This document shows positions 23,732 through 35,300 of a DNA stretch of 40,994 nt, in pieces. The stretch covers positions 1 through 40,994 of the forward strand of contig JAQGBZ010000489.1 in NCBI GenBank assembly GCA_034687125.1, written 5' to 3'. The stretch's first letter is position 1; each line of letters begins with the position of its first letter. The notes beneath the pieces are model-generated. The model was not told where the DNA came from, did no database searches, and saw only the letters and a program-made list of their open reading frames with translations. Source of the DNA: Neelides folsomi (taxonomy: Eukaryota > Arthropoda > Collembola > Neelipleona > Neelidae). The position numbers and the translations under genes are program-made.

Positions 23732-25898
23732 TTAATTAAAAATATTTTGTATTTCTTCGAGAGTCCTTCCTTTAGTTTCTGGTAAGACTAAATAAGTAAA
23801 TACAGTTCCTGTGATTCCAACAATTGAAAAAAACCAATAACAAGTAGCCGTTCCAAATGTATGTCCAATATCTTCGAACGACTTTGTTACAAGAAAACTT
23901 ATGAACCAATTGAACGAAGATGAAATTGCAGATCCAACTCCTAAAATCCAAAAAATCAAATACATTAAAGGTATAGATTGTGACACATTCTGTTACATAG
24001 AAAAGCAATTCGTTTGTAATAGAGTTTCTAAAAAAGACTAAAATTATTTAAATGTACTCTTACCTTTAACATGTGGAGGAATGAGTTCTCCCATCATAAG
24101 CCATGGAATTGGTCCAAGTCCCAAATTATACAATAAAATGAAAGAAATCAAAGAAGCCAAAGGAAGCGAATTAAATCCTGCTGGAACAATCCCATCATTT
24201 CTCTCTTTAACAAAGAAAAAGACTCCAAGGAGGAAGAGACAAACGGCGACGCCAGCATTGGAAATTATGAACAAAATTCTTCTACCAAGTCTGTCTATAA
24301 GCAGAGTGGCTGCTACATTTGACGAAACTATTACAAGTCCTATGATCACTGTTGATAAATTGGGATCAATGTTCGTTCCAGCGGCTTTGAAAATGTCAAC
24401 TGTGTAGAAAATAACTGCATTGATTCCAGACAATTGTTGAAAGAGCATGAGGGCCATTGAAATGCATAATGGTTTTGTAACTGAAATTGATAGAAAATTC
24501 CTCAGTGTTAATATTTTGCTTCCTTTCATATCAGCAATATCACTCATATCTGTAATGCTTCTCATCTATAAGATTATAAGAAATCAATTAACTTTTTATC
24601 TCATTAAATTAATTAATTAAACTAGAATTTAAATCTCTAAGTCCATAGCTTCATACTTGGAGTAATTCAATTTCAACTTGTTCCAAATCCTTAGCTCCGC
24701 GTAGCCACATGAGAGCTTTTCCAGCTTCTCTCTTTTCTCCTTTTGTGAGAGAGTAAATAGGAGATTCAGGAATGAATTTGAGAAGGATTAAAAAGATCAA
24801 AGGGACGACAGTGCAAGTCAAAGTTAAAGTTCTCCAAGAAGTTACAATAGCTCCTACAATGTATCTATTTTATTCCAATCAGGATTTTAAATTAAAACCA
24901 CTTTTAAAATTAATTTAGATTTTAACAAATAGAACCCTGACGGTGCAGATAGCTAAATACATAAAACATTAATTATGTTTTTACTCTTTTTACGAATGTC
25001 GTGTTTTAGCATTAACAAATACTTTATTTGACTTACGTAAAGAGAACTCCAAGTCCACACAACCCAGGAAACAATGAACCATTGAAGCCTCGTATACTTT
25101 CTTCGGATATTTCCGTAATGTAAACTGGAGTGACAATTGTCATTGCTCCACTGAAAAATCCTATAAATATTCCAATTCAATTCTACAATTCAATTAAGTA
25201 CAGTAATTGTAATTACATGATTAAAATTGTGGAGTTGATTAATTTATAATAAATCATTTACCAGTGAAGAATCGTCCTGCACTCAATAGAGGTACAGAAT
25301 TCGCAACTGCGATAAGGAGCCAGCTAATGAAGAGAGGGATTGATAAAATGATCATTGTTTTCCTCCGTCCGAATCTCCCGATAAGGAATCCGGCGGCTGG
25401 GCCAGAAAATATTGCTCCCACCTTAAATTAAAACCAATTTAAAGGATTATGTTATTACTTATAAAAATTCACAATGTACCACATGGAATTGTATCTATAA
25501 AATAATCAATAATATCTTTACTATGTAAATTTCATTTAAAATAATTAACCAACCGTCACTAATGATCCAATCCATGATTTCTCTTCAATAGATATTTCTC
25601 CGAACTCTTTGCTTTCCTCTATTTGAGGCAAGGCAGGAGAAGTCCAAGCTAATACATTTCCTAGTGTAAATCCACCAATGGAAGCTATAAACCGTTTAAA
25701 TGATTATTTAATTAAGATATTTATAAAAATGATTTTTACCTTAAAGGGAATTCTCCTTTAGTCCTATTCTTGAAAAACTAATGAGTTAATTAATAATGAA
25801 TTATTAGTGAATTCAAAGGACTTACCAACTAAACTTGCCAAAATCTGCGGTACTTTTGACAATCTCCGATCCTCCATAACTGTCATCTCTGGGATCAT
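23732..25898 (-). CDS. Tret1-like facilitated sugar (trehalose) transporter, copy A, 468 aa
   Basis: Major facilitator superfamily sugar transporter (GLUT/Tret1 branch) with 12 TM helices, in the plasma membrane. Exons, 5' to 3': 25826-25898, 25554-25684, 25262-25421, 25037-25160, 24657-24864, 24064-24565, 23732-23940; in frame to TAA. Motifs in order: GNVLAWTSPALP after TM1, GRFGRRK between TM2 and TM3 (about residue 84), PESPIYSL after TM6, QQLSGINAVIFY in TM7, DRLGRR between TM8 and TM9, GPIPWLMMGELIPPHVKG in TM10, and the closing PETKGRTLEEIQ. These are the sugar-porter signatures, and the TSPAL and ELIPPHVKG forms are typical of arthropod Tret1. Substrate (trehalose or glucose) is inferred. 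The exon phases match the next gene upstream, so the two are tandem duplicates. The start is the first in-frame ATG after a TAA. Confidence 0.93.
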
Positions 25899-27488
25899 CT
25901 CCAATTGCACTTTCTTTAAGTTTATTCAACTTATCGACCAACTTGTGTACTTTATAACAAGTACAATGTTATAATTTATCTGAACTTGTCCCATATGGAA
26001 AACACGATAATGATAATCTGCATCCTTGCTTAATCAATTTTAGTGATTGTAGATATTACTTATTACACATGATTACACAACTCATTCAGATTTAGGTACA
26101 TTTACTATAATTATATGCTTGAACGTCGTAATGTTAATTTCAAATAAAAACTTTATTCATTTAACTTAAATTAGGTTCACAGTTTGACCAGAGCGTTTGA
26201 CGATATTTTTGTCATTGATTAATAACACTGATATTTGAAATAATAACAATAAGTTATTTAAATACTTATTTTGTTGTAATAATAAGTTAAGTTATACTAA
26301 TAATACCAACAATATAAAAGTTGTTCAAGAACTAATAACACAAAAATATTGGGCATTTATGAATTGTTGAACAAATATTTGATTTGTAGGAACTTACGTT
26401 TATGAATAAGTAAGTGGGTCATAAATGAGAGTTTATCAGATTAAGTACTTATTTAGATTATTCAACAATAACTTAAATCTGTTACTTAAAGGTCAATTCT
26501 TTAAGTGGATAATATTAAATAGTATTTATTAAGTTACTTAAGTACATTTTGAAAATGAAAACAATTCTCCTGCAAGGGCTTCGATAATAACCAACAACAA
26601 TTTTAGTTCATTGTATTTAAATCAGCTACTCAATGTGTTAACACTTGTGGTTAGTAGTCTGGTATTGGGAGCATTAAACAGATATAACAATAGGACTGGG
26701 ACCGTATTTACAGAATTTGTGTGTATAAATATGGATGAGTATGCAAAAAGGCACTTTTAAAAAGAATTTAAGCATAACGAATAACGAATGTTAAAATATA
26801 ACTTTTTCCAATCTACATAAATAAGGTGCTTGCCTATTAATTTATCACATCAGTATTTAATATTTTAGTGAGTTCATATATTTGATAATAACAATATGAT
26901 ATTTAAGCGAATACACTTATTTATAACATGATACATAGTAAATTGGTAATACCCATCTTTAAAAGTTATAGGCATACTAACATTTATTGTCGATATGACT
27001 TACCATTGTTGCATAAATCGCCTTTGAGACTATTAAATAGTGAATAGAGCACGATCATTTATTAATCTAAGATAGTAATAATTTATGAGTAGTATTTGTA
27101 CAAAAGTTTTCGATGGATAGTTACGATTTAACAAAAATGGTCACAAGTAATAAATGTCTAACAAATTATTTTTAATAATACTTACTATAATATGCAAATA
27201 AATTAGAATCAACAATAAATCTTTTAAAATGCGGATGAGTATTTACAACAAGGTCTAATATTTAAAGATAAGTTTGTGACTGAACTTGGTAATAAATTAA
27301 AGAAAATAACAAGTTTGGTTGAAAGTAAGTAGAAGTAAGTAGAAGACAATCATTGAATTATCGCATATTGTAAATAAATATAAAATTACATTAACGAATA
27401 TAATCCTTGTACTTAAAAATATTTAGTGTATTAAAGGTATTTAATAATTTAATAATTAGGTAGCAGGTTTAAGGAATTGTTATGTCTT
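25899..27488. other. Intergenic region between the two sugar transporters
   Basis: About 1.6 kb of strongly AT-rich sequence with no long open frame on either strand. It must hold the copy A promoter and the copy B 3' UTR. A short tandem repeat lies at about 27325-27345 and a loose inverted pair (TTGTTCAA/TTGAACAA) at about 26322-26375. No gene or element recognised. Confidence 0.6.
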
Positions 27489-29645
27489 TTAAGTAAAAAA
27501 TTGTTGTATCTCTTCGAAAGTCTTCCCTTGAGTCTCTGGAACTATAAAGATTGAAAATAAAGTACTAATCACGCAGATTCCTCCAAAAAGCCAATAGCAT
27601 CCATATGAAGTGATGGCCAATTCCAAATCTTTGAATGTCATTGTGACGATGAATGCGAGGAGCCAACAAGAAGCGGCAGCAACTCCTGATGCTTTTCCTA
27701 AAAAATAATTTTTATTAAATTGCGTATAGTTTTCATTCATTTCTTAGGTTCATTCAATTGAAAATATGGTATTATAAATATCAATGGTAAAAATTCTATA
27801 ACGTACCTTTAACATGAGGAGGAATTAATTCTCCCATCATAACCCATGGAATCGGACCAAGAGCAATGTTATAAGTACAAATGTAGACAATGAGACTTGT
27901 CAGCGGAAGCCATCCAAGCCCTTCTGGGGTTACGTTTTCATTATTCTCTTTCAAATAAAAGAAGGCCCCAAGAGTGCAAATGGAAACGGCCATTCCGGCA
28001 GAAGAAATGATAAGAAGAATTCTCCGACCAGTCCGATCAATCAAAAAGGTAGAAATTGCCACAAAGACAACTTGTGTGGCCCCAATAGCAATTGAAGACC
28101 AGTGAGAGCTAATGTCAGTTCCAGCAGAGTTGAAGATGTCAACTGAGTAAAAAATAACAGCGTTGATCCCACCAAGTTGTTGAAATAGAAAGAGAGCCAT
28201 GCTGATCCCTAGTGGTTTGTAAACATTTGGGTTGAGCAAATCTCGATATTTTCCAGATTCCTTTCTTGAGATTTCAATTCCTTCTTCGATCTTAATAAAA
28301 GTGTAAAATAGAACTTATTTGATGTAAAGTTGTAGTTGCTTAAAGCTTATTTGACTTTATTTGAACCTGTTCAAATTCCGCTTCAACTTGTGTGGCGACA
28401 GTCGCTCCTCTATAAAACATGAGCGATTCGTAGGCTTGTTCAGTTTCACCAATTTCTAAAAGGAATCTTGGAGTATCTGGGAAAAAGAACATTGCAATAA
28501 ATAGGAGAATAGGGAAGGCAGCGCAGATGAGGGAAAGCCAAACCCAAGAAACAACAGCACCGACGACATACCTAAAAAGTTGATTAATTTAATTTTAAAT
28601 AATTAAAAGTAGACCACCTAAATTGTTTCTTATCATTAGTTATAGACATTAAAGAGTTGTTCAGTGTTTATAAAGTGGCAAATATGAATTTACGTAAAAA
28701 GGATTCCTGTCACAAGAATAAAGATTATCGAGTTTAATAGCGTCCCTCTTATGCTATCTTCAGCTATTTCGCTCACATAAATTGGAACAGCTAACGAATA
28801 GGCACCAGCAAAGAAACCTTTTAATTTAAAAATAAATTTATTTTTACAATATTCACAAGAATTAGAGTTCATATAAATAAAATAAAATATTATTTTTTCA
28901 TAATTTACAAAAAAATGAAGGGGTAATTAAAGAGAAATTGCTTTTACCAGTAAAGAATCTTCCTGCAATGAGCATAGGAACATTTTGAGATAATCCAAGA
29001 AGGACCCAACTCAATGTAAAAGGCACAGAGAGGAAAAGGAGAGTTTTCTTTCTTCCGACTGATGAAATTAAGTTACCCACCATTAATCCAGCAATCAAAG
29101 CTCCAATCTAACAGATAAAGGTAATTTTCTTAATACTGACAACTAGGTTCTCAATTCAAAAGCATTATTGCATTTGTTTTGTCATTTAATTCTCTGTAAA
29201 AAATGTTATAATTAATTAGATGGATTGATTACAAACATTTGCAACTGATGCGATCCATGGTTCATAAGGATTATCTAATGACTCAAGTTCAGGAAATTTA
29301 GAATCTTCACGTAATTTCTCAAGTGCTGGAGATGTCCATCCAAGCATGTTACCCAAACTAAATGCCCCAATCGCAGCTAGAACATAAAAGTAAGAATAAA
29401 TAATATTGTAAAATTATTAATTAGATAATTGAAATTTTCATTACAATTTTTTCATTCTTAATTACTTTTAAGAATGCTAGCTAGTTTATACTTTGAACGC
29501 AATACGCACTCTTTGCGTGTCAAAAGAAAAGCACGTGGAATTGTGGAAAATGAAAATGGGTTAAAAACTCACCAACAAGAGATGGGAAAATTTGCATTCT
29601 TCTCTGAGGTTTAAAGGAAATTTCGTCGTAGTCAGATTCACTCAT
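27489..29645 (-). CDS. Tret1-like facilitated sugar transporter, copy B, 464 aa
   Basis: Second MFS sugar porter, with the same seven-exon plan and phases as copy A: 29573-29645, 29237-29376, 28948-29107, 28694-28817, 28367-28571, 27807-28290, 27489-27697; in frame. Motifs: GNMLGWTSPALEKL, SVGRKK between TM2 and TM3, VPIYVSEIAEDSIRG in TM4-TM5, PDTPRFLLE after TM6, QQLGGINAVIFYS in TM7, DRTGRR, GPIPWVMMGELIPPHVKG in TM10, PETQGKTFEEIQ at the end. It differs from copy A at textbook positions: QQLGG for QQLSG, PDTPRF for PESPIY, and PETQG for PETKG. The first exon of each copy is exactly 73 nt, which supports tandem duplication. The N-terminus (MSESDYDEISFKPQRR) is acidic then basic and cytosolic. 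Substrate specificity cannot be read from sequence. Confidence 0.93.
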
Positions 29646-31308
29646 TTCGTATGTAATAAGGCACAGTTAATTGAAGCTCTTTAAATTAAATGGATGGAGG
29701 AGGTTTCGTCGTCGAGAGATTATTGAACTCTTTTCCTGAATTTTCCTCTTGTTTTACTGCATTTCCCCCCAGCTGAGATTTTTGCTATACATGCGCCAGG
29801 CGCTAGCAGGGCCAAACCGAACCAGAATGTTTGGAAATATCAATAGCTACAAAAAAAGTCAATGGCTCTTTTACCGAAGCAAAATTTCTTATGATAACTT
29901 TCCTCAGCCACAACACTCTTGGATGATGATAATGATGAACGTTGTAGATATTTTTGGGATTGTAAATGATAGAACTCCTTCGAGTTGTTTAATCTTCACA
30001 AGATGTAAAGGATTAAAAACTATTCTGGTGAAAACAGAAGTAAAAAGAATATGGCCAACTTGAACGTTGAACTTTGTTTAAATCAAGGATTTTGAGTCAT
30101 TTTTTTCTTTTTATACAAAATAGTTTCTTACCAAAGATGAATTATATCAATGATATGATTGGAAAGGTCTTGTAAATAGTGATAAAAAATGATTCTGCAA
30201 GAAATTTCAATATAAATGCTATATTATAAAAACGGTGTCAAATTATCAATACAAGTATAAATACATTACTGGGAAAGGATTGTAATTTAATCCACAAAAC
30301 AAATATTTTTCTGCCTTGTGGGCAAGTATTTTTCCAGCCACGAGCGGACTATTTCTGGCAGTTTTATAATGCTTACCTTGTAAAAATTGGGTATCGTTTG
30401 TATATTATGTCTTCATTATGAAATTAAATAACTTTTCCATTATTAATTTCATATCGATATGTGTGCAAATAGACAATCTTATAAGTATCATGAACAAAAG
30501 AACCATTTGATGTACAAGTACTTAAAAATATCAATTGGTCATGTCGTTAGGATCTTATCAATGTGTACCATATGTTATCAAGAAACACTTGAGGATGAGA
30601 CCCCCGGACATAGAACAAACTTACAAGTAAAATGCTTATTGCTAAACTAGGAATGAAGTAAAATCCCATTTAAATAAAGAATACAAGATTATTTTTTATT
30701 AGCACAAAAAAGTTAGACGATCGTAGTCAATTAATAAACAAATGCTTATACAAGAATATCACATTCAACTTTACAATACAATTAAACTAAATATAACGTA
30801 AAAATTATGAAATGAATAAAAATATTTGAATGGTAAAACATTGCATTTTCAAGTATTTTTGGTTTATAAACCATAGAGTTAAAAAAATTAGTAGGCGACC
30901 AGTTAATTATAATTATAATATAATAATGGTTCTCTAAATCTCTATCTACCTCTAGATTCGTTCTACGCCCCTTCAATTCCAAATAAAATGACAGTTACGA
31001 TGTTAATTTAAACTCAATCCTGTTATCCCAAATTCACTATTTACTCAAAAACAATGTTGATTTATAAAAGAAAAATTATACAATGTTCAATGGCAATCTG
31101 AAATATGTATTTAATAATATATTAATCTGAGCTTTACATACATAATTAACGACAAAGTTTTATGTAAGGAAATAGGTGTGCTAACTTTGAAAGGGGCTTT
31201 TTACATAGATGCAGAAATTATCATTTTGTAATATATAAAATATACGTAAATAATATAGGCAATACTTACAAGTAATTAGTCTCAAAAGCGAATCAAATGG
31301 ATATTCTA
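29646..31308. other. Intergenic region with no recognised gene
   Basis: About 1.65 kb. It contains the copy B transporter promoter (near 29650-29760) and the 3' flank of the Aveugle homologue. Open frames at 29749-30063 and 30459-30650 have no recognisable family, no partner exons and no coding-like splice sites. A stretch at 30301-30370 is less AT-rich than its surroundings, without an obvious fold. Nothing else supported. Confidence 0.55.
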
Positions 31309-31841
31309 TCAAAGAACATTTAAATAAGACGACGACGTTGTTAGTTGTTTTTCGAGGTCTCGTAATTCTAATATATCAGCTCGAAGTTTAAGTTTCATAA
31401 TTTCTCTATGAATTTTATCCCTGTGGTCTGAATCAACAATTCCCATCCTTTCAAGTGCACCAGAATTAATTCTGAGTAAACTTCTTCCAGTCACATTATG
31501 CTAAAAATCAATGTGCCACTTTAATCAATTGTCCTCTTGAATTACATTACAATATTTGACGTTAGCCAAATCATCCAAGTCTAATATTATAAGAATTAAT
31601 ATTTTTGGATCTTACTTCATAAAAAAGATTAGAATATTGGGTCCCCAAATCACCACAATGTCTTTCTAGCCAAAGGACGACGTCTCTAGAACTCCAAAGT
31701 GCAGGTGGTCTTGGTCTCGTTGGCCCTGTTGGTTGCTGCTCAAAAATTGAATAATTAATAAATTAATCCTATAATATAAGTAGTAATCAAGAATCTTAAT
31801 GACTTTTGTCTAAATTTATTTTGTACCTTATTTGGAGTCAT
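31309..31841 (-). CDS. ave: SAM-domain protein, Aveugle/hyphen homologue (SAMD10/12 family), 108 aa
   Basis: Small single-SAM adaptor. In Drosophila, Aveugle joins CNK to KSR and so promotes Raf activation in the Ras/MAPK pathway. Exons, 5' to 3': 31827-31841 (five codons, MTPNK), 31616-31735, 31309-31500; all phase 0. The SAM domain fills about residues 16-85: ALWSSRDVVLWLERHCGD, YSNLFYEHNVTGRSLLRI, LERMGIVDSDHRDKIHREI. It is followed by KLKLRADILELRDLEKQL, which matches the conserved tail of Aveugle (KTDIMEIRDMER). The length, 108 aa, is close to the Drosophila protein (106). The polyproline/arginine lead-in (PTGPTRPRPP) is also family-like. Vertebrate SAMD10/SAMD12 are the alternative names for the same family. 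Confidence 0.92.
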
Positions 31842-32132
31842 TTTATTGGAACAATTATTATTTTTCGTATTATTCATAATGTTAAAGTTGAAGATGTCTC
31901 AAAAATTAGGAAATTGCCAAATATTGCTTTCGCTATTTCCCCTTTATTAAAAAAAATACTCAAATCTCCGGAATGTCCAGACGAAAACTCCTCTGGGGTT
32001 AATTGCGAAAATTCTCAACAAGTTCCTATATCCTGCAAATTCATAAGGGAGATTTGGGCAAACCACGTTGGAGAAAAACAGCTACAGCGAGCGTGCCGAC
32101 AAGACCTGAAGAACTTAATCGGCTTCAATTAA
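31806..32132 (+). other. Orphan open frame, possible exon of an unknown small gene
   Basis: The frame is open for 108 codons but contains no ATG: its first listed codon is TTG and M is not encoded. If real, it must be a non-first exon. A possible acceptor (CATAATGTTAAAG) ends at about 31881, giving at least 80 codons. Composition looks protein-like, with KLPNIAFAISPLLKKILKS and a cysteine-bearing second half. Cysteines in PEC, VNC and ISC are spaced exactly 9 residues apart twice (C-x9-C-x9-C), with a fourth in RAC. Family unknown. I could not find a matching first exon. The region also lies between two divergent genes, Aveugle and HEATR1, so it may be only promoter sequence. Confidence 0.3.
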
Positions 32133-32339
32133 AGAAACAGACTTGATTAATTTGTAATTGTCATCAATGATAATTTAAACCGTAAGAGTAATATTCCACA
32201 AGATTTAATTAATGATTTTTTATTGGTATAATTGGCACTATAATTTAGTTTTGATATAATATTAATATTATTTTTAATTTTTTAGTTTTATTGTGCAATT
32301 TTAATCCTAATGTTTGTTTACAAAATTAAAGATTTATAA
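32133..32339. promoter_or_regulatory. Putative HEATR1 promoter and leader
   Basis: AT-rich 207 bp immediately upstream of the HEATR1 ATG. TTTTTAATTTTTTAG and similar T-runs occur, but no TATA box or initiator can be singled out. The ATG at 32340 is preceded by ATTTATAA. Confidence 0.35.
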
Positions 32340-35300
32340 ATGGCGACGTCGTTGAAAAGGCAGTTGGCCGCTTTGTCCGTTCCAGCTTCCAGCTTACTCC
32401 AACAAGAACGAAGAAAGAGTTCGATCCTCTTTACTCCTTCTGAAGCAGCGAGCTATGACAGAGAAACCTTTTACCAAATTGGTAATTAAATACTTTTAAA
32501 TTCAGTGACTGAATTTCAGCCAATTCTTGATCTTTCTTTTGTATATTACATGGAAAATTACAATTATCTTATACTTTTTTTATTTTATTTTAGGAATTGA
32601 AGGGCTTGATGATCTCATTGAAGTTGATCCGAACTTATTCGACAAGTTTAGAGATTCAATGATTTTTAATGAGGCGTCAAAAAGGCTTCAAAGAGCCGTT
32701 CTAAGTGTTGAAGAGAACAAGAAATTGGACGATGTGATTGAGGAATTTTTAATTTCGCTGTCACCTTTTATGATGTTGAAGGCTTCGTTGAAATGCATTG
32801 AGTGGCTCATCAACAGGTGAGATTATACAGCCTTACAATTGATTTTATTACATTTTTATATTTTAATAATCGAATTAGGTTCTAATTATATCTAAATTTT
32901 TAGATTTCACATTGAAAGATTCAATATTTCAAGCATTCTTAAATGTATTTTTCCTTACCACGACACTCGACCTTTCGTGCTCATCATTCAAGTAAATAAA
33001 ATACCTTACATTTAAAACAAATAAAAGTGTTTTTAAATTGGAGATATTTAATTGAGCTTTAACATTATTTCTATTATTTATTTATAGGCCTTGCAAATTG
33101 GCAAATACAAAGAAAATTCTATGTGGGAATGGCTTATACCATATGTAAAGTCAGGTTCTACCTTATGCAAGGGAACGTTGCATTCAAATGCTAAACCACT
33201 ATTTGTTCAGTGGTTGTTTAACACCCTGAATAAATTTATGTCTGTAAGTTAAAAATATTAATATTCGCCAAATCAAATGAAAAATCTAAATTAAATGATC
33301 TTAAATTACCGATATGAATAAATTGATTGAGGTAATAGATAATTTAAGATTCATTTTTTAGATCCACGAGGAGCACAATTTGAAAATATTCTATGCCTTC
33401 TTTACTTCAACCATAGTCGGGATCATTAAATTCGTTTCAAGTTTTGAGTATGGGTTGAAGAGACGAGCAAGGCAGAAACTGATCGCAAATAATGTTTACG
33501 AGCGAATTTTTCTTCTTATGAAGAAAATGAAAAGCAATCAATTGGGCGCATCAAGCGAAGAAAAATTTTCAATGTTTTACATCATTTTGAGTGCGCTTCA
33601 TTCTTTCACGAAAGACATTCAAGATGTTTACATTCACACGCTCAATCATCTTCCCCAATTCATATCTTTATTGCTAAAGGTAAAATTAATTTTATCCAAA
33701 ATATAGTTAGTAATCGACTTTTTTAATTTAATTAATTTTTATAATTCCATAAATATTCAATAAACAATCATAATTTCATTTTGCTGATAACTTTTTAGAC
33801 TTATCCAGAAGAAATGAAGACACAAAGTTATTTGTTAGCCAATTACCTCGCATCTTCAATTCCTTCATATTGGAAGTTGGAAATTGAGAATGTGGAAAAA
33901 GTAATGGAAAACATCACACTGCTTTCTGGTAAATGGGATTTTTCTTATTTGGCATTGAAACTTCTTGCAACCCACACTGGAGCCGAAGACCCAATGCGAC
34001 CCAAAATTATTTGGAATTTTTTGATAAATCCAAATTTCACCTTTAAACAACGTGGAGAATTGTTCAAGTTCGTTAACTCTATATTCATTAGAACTTTAAT
34101 TGAACTTCATTCTTCTTTTATTTTGTTTGAAGATATTTGTGTATTTTAAAGGATTTAATAATTTTAGGGTCGTTTATTTGAATTATACCGAATCATCGTC
34201 AATTGAAGCTCAAAAATGGGCTAGTGGATTTCTGTCAAAGTTTGAAACCAATTGCCCAACAGAATTCTCTCTTATTTTGGCTGATGACCCATCGTTTGCA
34301 AAGGAATTGACAAATAATCGAAAGTCCTCCAATTTATATATTTTGGCTCAGCATGCTGATCTAGCTATCAGACGTGAAGCTGTGAGAAAGGTCGTTGGAA
34401 GAGCGAAAAAAATGATAGGAACGGCTAAAGTTGCAAAGGGGAAAGTTCGAGTTATATCAGATAAATCAAATAAGGAGAAGACAATCAAGAAAAATTCCAA
34501 TCCTATTGCAAAGGCTCTTTTTGACCGATTTACCGATGATGATGAAAATATTATGAAGATGGTTTTAACTTTGAAAGTCAAAGTATTAAAGAAGCTTTAT
34601 ACGATTAAAATTCTTATAAGAAGACTTCTTGCAGCTGCAGAGAAAAAGAATTATTTGAACCTTTCAATAAAGAAGCTTTGTATTGTGGCGGCCAAACTGC
34701 CCAAAGGCAATAAACTTCGAATTAAGATTATGAAATTCATTCTGCCGTTTTTGTTCCCGAAGAAGAATTCAGAATTGAAAATTGTTATGAATTCTATTGT
34801 GAATTCTCCTTTAGCCAATGAAGATTCATTTTTGAAAAAATTCAGTGAAGGTTAATGAAATATATAATTGGAAATAAACAATATTATATATCAATTTTAA
34901 ACATTTTATCATAATTTATTGAATTTTTAACAGTGAAAGAAAATGCAACTGTTGAAGAATTTTGCAAATTCTCTTATAAGATCGCATGTGAGAAAAATTC
35001 AGCCATTGAATCTTTTCCTTTCAATATGACAAATCCACTTGATATTTCTCTCAATGCTTTCCTTGTTACTCCTTCAATTGAAAGCTTGGACAATTTAATG
35101 TTACTTGCTCGAAAGGTATTTGAATACAAAATGAAATACGAAAAATTAATTACCTACCTAATATTAATTGATTCAATAATTAATTAATATTTTATTCAAT
35201 AAAAATAATTCCAGTTTGGCTGTTTTACATCTGATTCTATTTCTTATCCTGTAACTGAAGAAAACATCGGAAAACTTCTACCATTAATAGTCAAAAATGG

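Noticed and set aside
24081..24407. Plus-strand 108-codon frame
   Set aside because: Antisense of sugar transporter copy A exon 6, whose own frame carries clear MFS motifs.
26322..26375. Loose inverted pair TTGTTCAA/TTGAACAA as a second MITE
   Set aside because: Very short arms, no match to the TTI1 intron element beyond TTGTTC, and no clear boundaries.
29749..30063. 104-codon plus-strand open frame upstream of the copy B transporter
   Set aside because: No recognisable domain, no exon partners, and it lies in the presumed promoter region of the minus-strand gene.
34068..34167. Apparent frameshift between two HEATR1 open frames
   Set aside because: Resolved by a donor at AA|gttcgt (34067) and an acceptor before 34168, which restores the frame as an ordinary 100-bp intron.
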